Assembly: GCA_964034945.1 (NCBI GenBank)
Contig: OZ035960.1
Location: forward strand, 68,716,994 to 68,780,993
Direction: 5' to 3'
DNA: 64,000 nt
Origin: Chrysopilus asiliformis
Taxonomy: Eukaryota; Arthropoda; Insecta; Diptera; Rhagionidae
The notes under the pieces were generated by a model, which saw only the letters and a program-made list of their open reading frames with translations, was not told the origin of the DNA and did no database searches. Both the position numbers and the translations under genes were made by a program. Shown piece after piece: positions 33,398-44,207 of this stretch (position 1 is the stretch's first letter; each line of letters opens with the position of its first letter).

Positions 33398-35800
33398 TCC
33401 TCTTTCACGCAAAAACGGCTGAACCGATTGACTTGAAATTTGGCATGAGTGTCTGTGGTAGTTCTGGTTCCAACATAGGCATACGGAAAAGAAGCTTGAG
33501 GGGTGGGGGGAGTAAGGGGAGGGGGTAAAGTGATTTCGAAACTTAGTTTTTGCGCTATGTTACTCTTTCGCGGGGAAACTACTGAACCGATTGGCCTGAA
33601 ATTTGGCATAGATGTTCGTCGGGCGTCCAGCCCCAACACAGACCCAATAAAAAGTAGCCCGAGAGGTGGGGGAAGTAAGGGGAGGGGGTAAAGTGTTTTC
33701 GAAACTTAGTTTTTGCGCTACGTTTCTCTTTCGCGGGGAAACTACTGAACCGATTGGCCTGAAATTTGGCATAGATATTCGTCGGGGGTCCAGCGCCAAC
33801 ACAGACCCAATAAAAAGTAGCCCTAGAGGTGGGGGAAGTAAGGGGAGGGGGTAAAGTGATTTCGAAACTTACTTTTTGCGCTATGTTACTCTTTCGCGGG
33901 GAAACTACTGAACCCATTGGCCTGAAATTTGGCATAGATGTTCGTTGGGGGTCCAGCCCCACTACAGACCCATTAAAAAGTAGCCCGAGAGGTGGGGGGA
34001 GTAAGGGGAGGGGTAAAATGTTTTCGAAACTTAGTTTTTGCGCTACGTTACTCTTTCGCGGGGAAACTACTGAACCGATTGGCCTGAAATTTGGCACAGT
34101 TGTTCGTCGGGGGTCCAGTACCAACATAGACACATTAAAAAGTAACTCGAGAGGTGGGGGAGTAAGGGGAGGGAGTAAAGTGTTTTCGAAACTTAGTTTT
34201 TGCGCTATGTTACTCTTTCGCGGGGAACTACTGAACCGATTGGCCTGAAATTTGGCATAGATGTTCGTCGGGGGTCCAGCGCCAACATAGACACATTAAA
34301 AAGTAACTCGAGAGGTGGGGAAGTAAGGGGAGGGGGTAAAGTGATTTCGAAACTTACTTTTTGCGCTATGTTACTCTTTCGCGGGGAAACTACTGAACCC
34401 ATTGGCCTGAAATTTGGCATAGATGTTCGTCGGGGGTCCAGCCCCACTACAGACCCATTAAAAAGTAGGCCGAGAGGTGGGGGGAGTAAGGGGAGGGGGT
34501 AAAATGTTTTCGAAACTTAGTTTTTGCGCTACGTTACTCTTTCGCGGGGAAACTACTGAACCGATTGGCCTGAAATTTGGCACAGTTGTTCGTCGGGGGT
34601 CCAGCCCCAACATAGACACATTAAAAAGTAACTCGAGAGGTGGGGGAGTAAGGGGAGGGGGTAAAGTGATTTCGAAACTTACTTTTTGCGCTATGTTACT
34701 CTTTCGCGGGGAAACTACTGAACCGATTGGCCTGAAATTTGGCATAGATGTTCGTCGGGGGTCCAGCCCCAATACAGACCCATTAAAAAGTAGCCCGAGT
34801 GGTGGGGGAGTAAGGGGAGGGGGTAAAATATTTTCGAAACTTAGTTTTTGCGCTACGTTACTCTTTCGCGGGGAAACTACTGAACCGATTGGCCTGAAAT
34901 TTGGCATAGATGTTCGTCGGGGGTCCAGCCCCAACAAAGACCCAATAAAAAGTAGCCCGAGAGGTGGGGGAAGTAAGGGGAGGGGGTAAAGTGTTTTCGA
35001 AACTTAGTTTTTGCGCTACGTTACTCTTTCGCGGGGAAACTACTGAACCGATTGGCCTGAAATTTGGCATAGATGTTCGTCGGGGGTCCAGCCCCAATAC
35101 AGACCCATTCAAAAGTAGCCCGAGAGGTGGGGGGAGTAAGGGGAGGGGGTAAAATGTTTTCGAAACTTAGTTTTTGCGCTACGTTACTCTTTCGCGGGGA
35201 AACTACTGAACCGATTGACCTGAAATTTGGCACAGTTGTTCGTCGGGGGTCCAGCCCCAACATAGATACATTAAAAAGTAGCCCGAGAGGTGGGGGGAGT
35301 AAGGAGAGGGGGTAAAATGTTTTCGAAACTTAGTTTTTGCGCTACGTTACTCTTTCGCGGGGAAACTACTGAGCCGATTGGCCTGAAATTTGGCATAGAT
35401 GTTCGTCGGGGGTCCTGCCCCAACACAGACCCATTAAAAAGTAACTCGAGAGGTGGGGGAGTAAGGGGAGGTGGTAAAGTGTTTTCGAAACTTAGTTTTT
35501 GCGCTATGTTACTCTTTTGCGAGGAAACTACTGAACCGATTGGCCTGAAATTTGGCACAGATGGTCGTCGGGGGTCCAGCCCCAATACAGACCGATTAAA
35601 AAGTAGCCCGAGAGGTGTAAAGGGAGGGGGTAAAATGATTTCGATACTTAGTTTTTGCGCTATGTTACTCTTTCGCGGGGAAACTACTGAACCGATTGGC
35701 CTGAAATTTGGCATAGATGTTCGTCGTGGGTCCAGCCCCAACATAGACCCATTAAAAGGTAGCCCGAGTGGTGGGGAGTAAGCGGAAGGGGGAAAGTAAT
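33349..35800 (+). repeat. Minisatellite of Helitron C, ~162-bp unit, about 15 copies
   Basis: A (CTGT)n run (33361-33398) is followed by units holding CGAAACTTAGTTTTTGCGCT, ACTACTGAACCGATTGGCCT, GAAATTTGGCATAGATGTTC and GGGAGTAAGGGGAGGGGGTA. The period is close to 162 bases, a multiple of three, so long frames run through on both strands. They are by-products of the repeat. Confidence 0.8.
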
Positions 35801-35971
35801 ACCGAATGCAAGTGCTGGAATTTTTTGTTAGTTTCTTAATCATTTTCCGAAGAGAAAAAACTAACGAACAGCATACAGGCTACCTAATTTTTAACCAAAT
35901 GAATTTAGTTTTCCTTCTGTTCACGCTTTTAGCCGGGCGAAGCCGGGTCCAAATTCTAGTTTCAATATAAA

Positions 35972-38339
35972 GGCCATAGAGGGATAAGGGAACAAAAAGT
36001 GCCCCCAGAGATAGAAGCTTGAAATTTTTTCCGTAAGTTTCCACCATTACAATAAATATTTTCCCAAAATTTCAATCCAAAAAAACGAGTAGTTTTGGAG
36101 AAAAAAAATAAAACATGATTTTTTTGAAAAAATTCTAGCTCCGTAACGGGTTAACCGATTTTGATGAAACTTGTCGCAATTTTTTCGTTGAAAGTCATAG
36201 TTTTCAAAAAAAATTATAGCAAAAAAATTAAGTGTGAGGAACCGTTAGGAAAAAATATTTTTTGTTTTTAAAAAATTATAACGGTAACTTAACGGTTTTG
36301 CACTACTTTTATTTTTTTCTCAAAAACTCCTTAATCCCTTACCTACAAAACAAAAAAAATTATAAGGCAATCGGAGAGGTACTTCATATTCAAAAAAAAT
36401 AAAATGTGAAGGTAAGTCACATTATCATATGGTGAACTCCACCTCAACTCATACTCACGTTTACAGTCATGTTCGATTTCTTAACTTTTTTCATTTGGAT
36501 GTTGTTAGGGACTTAAAAAAAAAGTTACCCGTATTTTTTTGTTTGGTGGAATAACGTCCGGTAAGCGGAGGGGAGAGGATCAAACTCGGCGAAAACTGGA
36601 AATCACAAAAACTTTAAAAATTTGTAACTCCTGAACGGCTTTACCGATTGAACACTTTGGAAAGGTAATTAAATTTCCTTGTCACAAAAAATACTTTTTG
36701 ATTCCCTCCCCTCACCGTCGTATTGTAAAATTCAATTTAGTGACAAAATTTAAAGTATCTCGAGAAAGAAATTTTTTTTTCTTTTGAATTTTTTTCTGTA
36801 AATACCTACCATTATACCATACAAATTCGTAAATGCGTTGTTGACTTTCTAATGAATTTAAAAAAAATGAACACAAAAAAAGTTTATACATTTTACTGAG
36901 TTTCGATTGGTTTTTATGTTTTATGTACATAATATTATTGCAATAGTTTTAGGAGAATAATATTAATCAGAAATTCATTTAAAAGAAAAACTTTCAAATA
37001 TATTACCATTAGAATTTTTTTTTTACTTTGAGAAAGGTTCCGCCTGGAATAAATCCGTGAAAATTTTGAGTTTCGCCACACTATAACAACAGCTCAAGAT
37101 TTGTACAATTAGACAAATAGGCTTAAATATACAAACAGCTTTTGAATTTATAACACAGAGAAAATATGAGGTAAAACAACAACTTCAAAGAAGGTTTGAA
37201 AGTGTAAAAACTCAAAAAAAAAACTCAAAAAAAGAAGGAGCTCAAAATTTTCATAGATTTATTCCAGACGGAAACTTTATCAAAGTAAAAAAAAATTTCT
37301 AATTGTGATATATTTGAAAGTTTTTCTTTTAAATGAATTTCTGATTAATATTATTCTCCTAAAACTATTGCAATAATATTATGTACATAAAACATAAAAA
37401 CCAATCGAAACTCAGTAAAATGTATAAACTTTTTTTGTGTTCATTTTTTTTAAATTCATTAGAAAGTCAACAACGCATTTACGAATTTGTATGGTATAAT
37501 GGTAGGTATTTACAGAAAAAAATTCAAAAGAAAAAAAAATTTCTTTCTCGAGATACTTTAAATTTTGTCACTAAATTGAATTTTACAATACGACGGTGAG
37601 GGGAGGGAATCAAAAAGTATTTTTTGTGACAAGGAAATTTAATTACCTTTCCAAAGTGTTCAATCGGTAAAGCCGTTCAGGAGTTACAAATTTTTAAAGT
37701 TTTTGTGATTTCCAGTTTTCGCCGAGTTTGATCCTCTCCCCTCCGCTTACCGGACGTTATTCCACCAAACAAAAAAATACGGGTAACTTTTTTTTTAAGT
37801 CCCTAACAACATCCAAATGAAAAAAGTTAAGAAATCGAACATGACTGTAAACGTGAGTATGAGTTGAGGTGGAGTTCACCATATGATAATGTGACTTACC
37901 TTCACATTTTATTTTTTTTGAATATGAAGTACCTCTCCGATTGCCTTATAATTTTTTTTGTTTTGTAGGTAAGGGATTAAGGAGTTTTTGAGAAAAAAAT
38001 AAAAGTAGTGCAAAACCGTTAAGTTACCGTTATAATTTTTTAAAAACAAAAAATATTTTTTCCTAACGGTTCCTCACACTTAATTTTTTTGCTATAATTT
38101 TTTTTGAAAACTATGACTTTCAACGAAAAAATTGCGACAAGTTTCATCAAAATCGGTTAACCCGTTACGGAGCTAGAATTTTTTCAAAAAAATCATGTTT
38201 TATTTTTTTTCTCCAAAACTACTCGTTTTTTTGGATTGAAATTTTGGGAAAATATTTATTGTAATGGTGGAAACTTACGGAAAAAATTTCAAGCTTCTAT
38301 CTCTGGGGGCACTTTTTGTTCCCTTATCCCTCTATGGCC
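35972..38339. mobile_element. Palindromic non-autonomous element, AAA|TTT target, no TSD (Spy-like)
   Basis: It starts GGCCATAGAGGGATAAGG and ends in the complement. The arms pair in register (coordinates sum to 74311) from 35972 to about 37003 and show no difference I could find. From there toward the centre (37155) the arms are only roughly similar. Comparison with the undisturbed 5' LTR shows insertion exactly between ATAAA and TTTATC with nothing duplicated. Insertion between AAA and TTT without duplication is the mark of the Spy group (ISL2EU relatives). No transposase is present; the mirrored 72-codon frames at 36712 and 37381 are not recognisable. Confidence 0.7.
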
Positions 38340-38414
38340 TTTATCGCTTTGTTTTACTTCGCCCATTTTAAAATCCAGTATTTTTAATTTAAAGTTTTGC
38401 TTTCGGGCATAACA

Positions 38415-39375
38415 CATTCGTTGAAAAATTGCTGGTGCATTTTTCAGGCCAAAAGGTAGTCTCAGAAATGCATACTTCCCATTTAGTGTCGAAAATGCAG
38501 TTTTTTCGATATCTCCTTCCTTCATCCGTATTTGATGAAAGCCAGACGTCAAGTCGATAGTAGTGAAATATTTGGCTTCTCCAAGATTCGCCAATGTGCT
38601 GGAGATATCCGGTATTGGGTATTTGTCTGCTATTGTAACTTCGTTTAGTTTTTTATAGTCAATTACCATTCGAAATTTTTTTTCTCCACTTGAACCTAAT
38701 TTTTTTGGTACTATCCAAATTGGGGCGTTGTAGGGGGATTTTGAAGGTCTGATAACATTTTCTTCGAGAAGTTTCTTGATTTGTTTATTCACTTCTTCCC
38801 TCATATTGACTGGATAAGGGTAAGTTTTGGCATAAATCGGAATGTCGGTCGTCGTCCTTACTTCCGCTCTTACATTGGTAACTATTGTTATTTTATCATT
38901 AGGTTGGGAAAATATGGGTTTGTATTCGCTGATTATATTATTTAGTTTTTCTTTCTGGTCCTTTGAAAGATGATCAATTCTAATATCGAGATGATTGACA
39001 TCCGTTGATTGTTTCATTAGTAGTGGTATTTCAACACCTGGGTATATTTTTATTATAGACTTTCCTCTGTCTATAACGGCTTCCAGTTGTCTTAATGTAT
39101 CATCGCCAATTATTCCGTCGAAAGTTTTCAAGGATGGTAGTAAAAAGAATTTCACTAGAATATTGTTTCCATAGATGGAAAATATTCTTCCAGTGGCTGA
39201 ATGGTTTATTTTCAACTTTCCTCCTACTGAATTGATAAAAAATGGTCTTTCCACTGATCTATATAGTCGTACATGTTCTGATTTGATGAAATTTTTGTTC
39301 GATCCGGTGTCAATTAGTAATTTGAGTATTTTGCCTTCAGGAGTTTTGTATTCTAAGGGTGTTGCGCTAACTCTT
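38415..39375 (-). pseudogene. pol: Gypsy pol: protease and reverse transcriptase N-terminal part
   Basis: The protease active site LLIDTGSNKNFI is at about 39315-39350. The reverse transcriptase follows: KLLEENVIRPSKSPYNAPIW, FRMVIDYKKLNEVTIADKYP, FTTIDLTSGFHQI and [15 protein letters not shown] at 38415. The frame overlaps the end of gag in a different frame, as usual for a gag-pol frameshift. The BEL element cuts it after FQRM, and the remainder is at 21464. Confidence 0.8.
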
Positions 39376-40643
39376 CCTGATAAAAATTTAATTCTGGATC
39401 CAAATCAAAATCTTCACATGCGACTTCGTATTCTTCCTCAGTTATTTCTTCAGGTACTTCTTCAAGTACTTCAGTGTTGCTTTGGAATACCCTTTGATAT
39501 TTTGGTTGGTGATTTACCTGTGTTCGTCCTTCTTGAATTGGTCTTTTAAAGGGTTGTGGACGAGAATTTATTGGGGGTCTATTCATATAGTTTACTTGCT
39601 TTGTTTGGATGCTTCTGTCGACATCCATTGGTTCAGGTTTGTTACCACTCTGGTAAGGTCGTGAGAAGATTGGTGGTCTGTATTGATTATTGTATAGCAT
39701 ATTACGCTGCTGGGGTGTAAATTGATTTGGTGTATACTGTGGTGGATTAAATTTCCGAGGCATTGGAATCGGAGGTTGTATGTTTTTTCTTGGGGGTAAA
39801 GTAGGTGGGGTTAATGAATTATGAGGTATGGCTACGGGATTTGTAAAGTTATTTCTGTTGAGAAAGTTAGTTGCTCTATAATTCATATTCTGAAGTTCGA
39901 GACAGGTTGAATAGGCTTTGGGGAGTGATTGAGGTGCTTTGATGGCAATAAGTTTCGATATTTCGCCATTTAGTCCTCTAATAAAGGTGTCTAGCGCTCT
40001 ATTACGGTGTCCCTCTATTATGCTAGCCTGTGTTTCTGGGCTAAGACACTCTGTTTGTACCTTGTTAATAATGAGCGTCAAGTGATGATTAATTTCTCCG
40101 AAGAATTCATCAGTGGTTTTTTTACCTTGATGAAGTTGGTATTCAAGCGTTTTTATGTCTCTTTTGTCTGCGTAATGCAGTGACAAACATCTCTTAATAG
40201 CTAACCAGTCTTCATCTGGTGTGTTGTAGGCTATTAAGGCTGTGTTTGCCTCGTCAATTATTTTTTGACGAATTTAGCGAATAATAGCTCTATATAATGG
40301 TTTGGACCTGATAATCTTGTAATCTTCTAGCACGCTTTTAACTGATTTGACCCATGACGAGTATGTCGTGGGATTACCATTGAAAGTTCTAATTTCCTTT
40401 ATCGGATCAGGGATTTTATTTTGTTGTTCTAGTTCGGCTTCAGTTGAAGGCCTTACTAAGGGTTGCTCGGGGGGAATTTGTTTGTTTACAGATATAATTT
40501 CAAATATTTTTTTGAGTTTCTTGATGGAGACCATTGAATTGTTGCTGGAGGGTGTTAGTCACTTTCATTTGAGCGTTCAAGGAGCCATTTAAGTTCATTA
40601 TTTCTGCTCTAAGAGCATCAATGGCATCTTGGACGGTCGTCAT
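39353..40643 (-). pseudogene. gag: Gypsy gag with a frameshift and a stop
   Basis: The ATG at 40643 opens a frame (starts MTTVQDAIDALRAEIMNLNG) that shifts in an A-run at about 40515. The next part (PEEQPLVRPSTEAEL-like; FNGNPTTYSSWVKSV) ends at a TAA at 40274-40276, and the last part (RDIKTLEYQLHQGKKTTDEF ...) is open to 39353. It is the capsid-type Gag of errantiviruses. The C-terminal part is Pro/Arg-rich (RPPINSRPQPFKRP) without a zinc knuckle, followed by an acidic tail. Two lesions make it non-functional. Confidence 0.75.
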
Positions 40644-40931
40644 GATGCAAATTGATCGGACTCAACTTCACGTAATTGGTTTTAAAATTTAACTTAACTT
40701 CGCGTATTTAATTTTACGACTCAACTTAACTTCGCGTTTTTTTCTCGTAATGTAACACCTTTCTGGGAATTTACTTGGGAAATTTCTTAATTTCTAGTTT
40801 GATTTTATGGGATTTAACTAAATTTATTCTTTTTTGTTTGTATTTTATTTTAATGATTTGATTTTTATAATATTTTTTCTTCTTTCTCTCTTTTCTTTTC
40901 CTTAAACTTCTTCTATAAATTATTTTTAGTA
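40644..40931 (-). other. Gypsy leader region
   Basis: AT-rich sequence between gag and the truncated 5' LTR, with a repeated motif (AACTTAACTTCGCGT at about 40690 and 40730). No primer-binding site is identified. The R-U5 part of the 5' LTR is not found here, so sequence was lost or replaced when the H3 Helitron arrived. Confidence 0.4.
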
Positions 40932-41574
40932 CCAGGAAGACCGAGCCATGCTCGGCAACCTCAAAATCCTACTTTTGCTGATTTTTGGGGAAAAACTAAG
41001 TTCACATTATCTTTACAGAGCCTTTCCAGAGTTTTTAAATTCCCGACCTAGAAAGCTAGAACTAAAACTAACGCGCGATAACAAAATTTCATAGAAATCG
41101 GTTGAGTGGTTATTGAGTAATCGCTGTCACCGATTTTCGAAACGTTGTTTTGAGATATTAGGTGAGGATTATCGAGGGGAGGCAAAAGCCAGGTTTGTAG
41201 TGAAAAAATCGAAAGCCCTCAGCCCCCTCAGTAATATTGTAAAGTTTCATTAAATTCGGACCACCTAATTCGAAGATAACAGGCGAGGGGTATCGGGGAG
41301 AGGCAAAATTCAGGTTTGTAGTGGAAAAATCGAAAGCCCTTAGCCCCCTTAGTGATACTGTAAAGTTTCATTAAGATCGGTCCACTCAATTCGAAGATAC
41401 CAGGCGAGGGGTATCGAGGAGAGGGAAAAGTCAGGTTTGTAGTGCAAAAATCGAAAGCCCCTAGCCCCCTTAGTAATACTGTAAAGTTTCATCAAGATCG
41501 GACCACCCAATTCGAAGATACCAGGCGAGGGGTATCGAGGAGAGGGAAAAGTCAGGTTTGTAGTGCAAAAATCG
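40932..41574 (-). mobile_element. Helitron family H3, 3' part, in Gypsy 5' LTR
   Basis: On the minus strand it ends in the hairpin GCCGAGCATGGCTCGG, spacer, CCTGG before T (CTGG fits CTRR). It contains about three ~121-bp units (ATTAAGATCGGTCCA ... GGTATCGAGGAGAGG). The 5' TC end is absent. The element replaces the middle of the Gypsy 5' LTR. Confidence 0.6.
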
Positions 41575-41733
41575 AATGATTTGTTATATTTTAGGTGATC
41601 TATTCCATTTGTTTAATCAGGTGTCATTGAATCATTGTCTGATTTCATCATTCTGAATGTTCTTAGTATCTAACTTAATGAATCATTGGCTTTTTACCGT
41701 TCTTTAATTTTCATATAAATTTTATGCTTAACT
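41575..41733 (-). repeat. Gypsy provirus 5' LTR fragment
   Basis: This matches 17637-17790 (the start of the 3' LTR) with only two or three differences, and ends on its outer side in GCTTAACT followed by ATA. The remainder of the LTR is missing. Confidence 0.8.
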
Positions 41734-41736
41734 ATA

Positions 41737-42391
41737 TCTATATATATAATAACCTCCTCCTTTTTTGGAAGTCGGTTAAAAATGGAAGTTTGTTGGTTGG
41801 TTGGTTTGTTGGTTTGAGATTACAAAACTCAAGAACTACTGGACCGATTTTTACGCGGTTTTTCGCAAAATGATCTGTGTTGAGGAGGTTTTTAGCTATG
41901 TAGGTTTTTAAAATTCGAAACGGAAGGTCCTGTAAGGACACTGAAAATATCCTTTTTTCCCATTTTGCCCCGGAAAAATTTGCATTATGGGGTTTTTGGG
42001 GTCGCTGATCACGAATCCGGTATTAGATTTTCAAAATTCGAAACGGAAGGTCCTGTAAGTATAACGAAAATATCCTTTTTCCCATTTTTCCCCGGGAAAA
42101 TTTGCATTATGGGTTTTTTGGGGTCGCTGATCACGAATCCGGTATTAGATTTTCAAAATTCGAAACGGAAGGTCCTGTAAGTATAACGAAAATATCCTTT
42201 TTCCCATTTTTCCCCGGGAAAATTTGCATTATGGGGTTTTTGGGGTCGCTGATCACGGATCTGCTGTTGAAATTTTAAAATTCGAAACGGAATAACATTT
42301 TTTTCCCAAAACGTTTTAAGTTATTTATGGTTTTTTTAGCATTCTAAAATTTATACAAAAAACCTTTATCTGCCAACGAAGGGTCCGCTAG
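41737..42391 (+). mobile_element. Helitron family B, copy B4, with a 5' terminal insert
   Basis: It starts TCTATATATATA, then a 31-base insert (TAACCTCCTCC ... GAAGTCGGTTA), then AAAATGGAAGTTTG, a (TTGG)n run, about three ~120-bp units and a 3' end GGGTCCGCTAG before T. It entered the ATAT target duplication of the Gypsy provirus. Confidence 0.75.
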
Positions 42392-42414
42392 TATAATATA
42401 TGAAGGAACGAAGG

Positions 42415-42790
42415 AACTCCTAAACTTTACTCTACGAAAACGGGAGTGGCTCAAAGAAGAAGTCGTGCGTGCGTGTAGCTGCACGAGAGGTTGGGAAATT
42501 TCAATGGAACATTTCCTTTGGAAAAATCTATGGAATATGCCGAGTACCCCAACAGATGTTCGAGAGACGGTAATGATTCTGTCAAAGACTTGTCTCCAAT
42601 CAGTCGGATCGCACGTTTTTGAATTCGGTCCAGCAGTGCTAATGCCCAAATGTGCGAATTGTACTCAAGTCTCGGTCGAATGTAGGTCTTGTAGATGCTG
42701 AGCACGTCGCTTGGTGTGAAATATTTTTTGCAGCGTCCCAGAAAGCCTAGGCACTGCGATACTTCTTTACAATTTTGAAAATATTCAGCA
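42415..42790 (-). pseudogene. Non-LTR retrotransposon reverse transcriptase, C-terminal fragment
   Basis: The frame holds CLGFLGRCKKYFTPSDVL, SIYKTYIRPRLEYNSHIW and LLDRIQKRAIRLIGDKSL, the thumb and connection of jockey-like reverse transcriptases. Later residues (SIEISQ, ARTTSS, HSRFRR) are in shifted frames. About 30 bases seem missing after HIWA. It may be the same family as the fragment at 47.8-48.5 kb. Confidence 0.7.
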
Positions 42791-42911
42791 TTCTGATGTT
42801 TTTAGAGTCATTGTTGGATTCATTCATAAATTCGACCGCTGAGTCAAGCAAACGAAAAGATCGCCTGTGGAGCGGCGCGCACGAAAGCCATATTCACAAC
42901 CGTTGATTATA

Positions 42912-44205
42912 AAGGGTGGTTAAATTTTAAGGGCCGATGTTGAATGTGAACCACACCTAAACGTCAAGTTTTTTTCTGCATTTCATTTGACATTTCTCAA
43001 TTTCAGACTAACTCAATTTGAACCATGGAAAGATACACAATCGAGCAACGCGTTAAAGTTATTCAGGCTTATTATGAAAATGGGCGTTCAAATCAAAATG
43101 CATATCGTGCACTTCGTGATTTTTTCGGTCAATTTAATCGTCCAAATGTGCGTACAATCGGAAAAATCGTGCAAAAATTTGAGCAAACCGGGTCTGTAGG
43201 AGATGTGAAAACACCAGTGCATGCTCGTACAGCTCGTACTGCAGAAAATATTGCTGCTGTTCGCGATAGTGTGGCTGAAGAGCCGTCCACCTCAACTCGT
43301 CGTCGTGCCCAACAATTGCACCTCCCACGCTCGTCGTTGATGAACATTATGCATAAAGACTTGCATTTACACGCTTACAAGGTGCAATTGACTCAAGAAC
43401 TAAAGCCTCTTGACCATTTCAAGCGTCGTCAATGGTCAGAATGGTGGCAAGAAATGGCAACAGTGGATGATCAATTTTCGAAGAAAATCATCTTCAGTGA
43501 TGAGGCACATTTTCACCTCAGTGGATTCGTCAATAAGCAGAACAGCCGCATTTGGGCGAATGATAATCCAAGAGTGATTGTCGAAAAACCAATGCACCCA
43601 CAAAGAGTGACTGTTTGGTGCGGTTTATGGGCTGGCGGCATCATCGGGCCGTATTTTTTCCAAAATGAGGCCGGTCAGGCAGTTACTGTGAATGGTGTTC
43701 GCTATCGTGAGATGATAACGAACTTGTTATGGCCCGAATTGGAAGATATGGATGTGGACGATATGTGGTTTCAACAGGACGGTGCCACTTGCCACACAGC
43801 TACCGAAACAATCGCTCTTTTGCGCGACAAATTTAATGGCCGTGTTATCTCACGTGGTGGCGATGTCAAGATCATGTGATTTGACACCGTTGGACTTCTT
43901 TCTTTGGGGTTATTTGAAAGAAAAGGTGTACGTCGATAAGCCAGCAACAATTCAAGAGCTAAAGGATGAGATAATTCGGCACATTAACGGCATAGAACCT
44001 CAATTATGCCTCAGCGTAATTGAAAATTTGGACCATCGGATGGAGGTGTGCCGCCGAGGTCGCGGCGGCCATTTGGCCGATATTTTGTTCCATACATAAT
44101 TGAACCATAGCAATATTATCATAATAAAAAGAAATGACAATAATTTCCTAAATAATTCGTGTTTTATTCAAAATCAACATCGGCCCTTAAAATTTAACCA
44201 CCCTT
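42912..44205 (+). mobile_element. IS630/mariner-like element, copy 1 (1294 bp)
   Basis: The ends are AAGGGTGGTTAAATTTTAAG and its complement (inverted repeat at least 29 bp), with TA at 42910-42911 and 44206-44207. Copy 2 at 56522-57815 has the same length and differs at only a handful of bases. Each carries one transposase gene with the same frame-breaking deletion. Confidence 0.85.
43025..44099 (+). pseudogene. IS630/mariner-like transposase (DUF4817 type), frameshifted
   Basis: The N-terminal helix-turn-helix begins YTIEQRVKVIQAYYENG and continues with FGQFNRPNVRTIGKIV; a second helix-turn-helix contains AQQLHLPRSSLMNI. The DDE core has IIFSDEAHFHLSG (first Asp, residue ~159) and WFQQDGATCHTA (second, ~252). 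The frame ends at 43879. The third acidic segment (SCDLTPLDFFLWGYLKEKVY) and the C-terminus (RGRGGHLADILFHT) continue in another frame to 44099. Compared with the related remnant at 2385, about 11 bases are missing after GDV, including the WPP codons. Confidence 0.8.
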
Positions 44206-44207
44206 TA

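Larger units (their letters stand above)
29630..35959 (+). mobile_element. Helitron family C with large internal insertion and minisatellite
   Basis: It starts TCATCATATCATACTAATAT after A and ends with a hairpin (CCGGGCGAAGCCGGG), a 9-base spacer and CTAG before T, exactly inside the BEL LTR sequence AA|TTT. The 5' ~25 bp are separated from the rest (AAAATGAGTTGGTGTCTG at 33349) by ~3.7 kb of other repeats with AACCGACTT / AAGTCGGTT ends. The 3' 2.4 kb is minisatellite. No Rep/helicase ORF. Confidence 0.65.
28814..38414 (+). repeat. BEL 3' LTR in three pieces
   Basis: The pieces are 28814-29629, 35960-35971 and 38340-38414. Joined in that order they match the 5' LTR to its last base. The first break holds Helitron C, the second a 2.4-kb palindrome. 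The LTR carries six copies of the stem-loop motif (about 29080, 29140, 29265, 29326, 29405, 29462), two more than the 5' LTR. Confidence 0.85.
21462..38419 (+). mobile_element. BEL/Pao retrotransposon with nested insertions
   Basis: LTRs of TG...CA type flank a pol ORF with BEL order (gag domain, zinc knuckle, protease, reverse transcriptase, RNase H, integrase). The 5-bp duplication CATTC stands at 21462-21466 and 38415-38419. The 5' LTR is followed by TTTGGTCCTTCGAGCCGG, the usual BEL post-LTR motif, and the 3' LTR is preceded by a purine tract (GGAGTGGGAGAA). Later insertions: a Helitron in pol (26557-26960), and a Helitron and a palindrome in the 3' LTR. It is inserted in the reverse transcriptase of the Gypsy provirus, in the opposite orientation. 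Confidence 0.9.
17375..41736 (-). mobile_element. Errantivirus-like Gypsy provirus with env, interrupted by BEL
   Basis: On the minus strand the order is LTR - gag - pol (protease, reverse transcriptase, RNase H, integrase) - env - LTR. The flanks are ATAT at 17375-17378 and ATA|T at 41734-41736 plus 42392 (split by a later Helitron), giving a 4-bp target duplication. The LTR starts AGTTAAGC after a purine tract (AGGAGGGAAG), as errantivirus LTRs do. Gag and env each carry stops, and pol carries shifts, a small inverted duplication and the BEL insertion, so it is not functional as it stands. Confidence 0.8.

Noticed and set aside
33349..35800. Many overlapping open frames of 60-190 codons on both strands
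   Set aside because: They are produced by a minisatellite with a period near 162 bases (a multiple of three); the predicted peptides simply repeat.
36712..37599. 72-codon frame present on both palindrome arms
   Set aside because: Identical only because the arms are identical; no recognisable domain, low-complexity Lys/Ser-rich content.
41737..42391. Possible rolling-circle replicase or helicase gene in the Helitrons
   Set aside because: No Rep (HUH) or helicase motif was seen in any Helitron in the window; all are non-autonomous.
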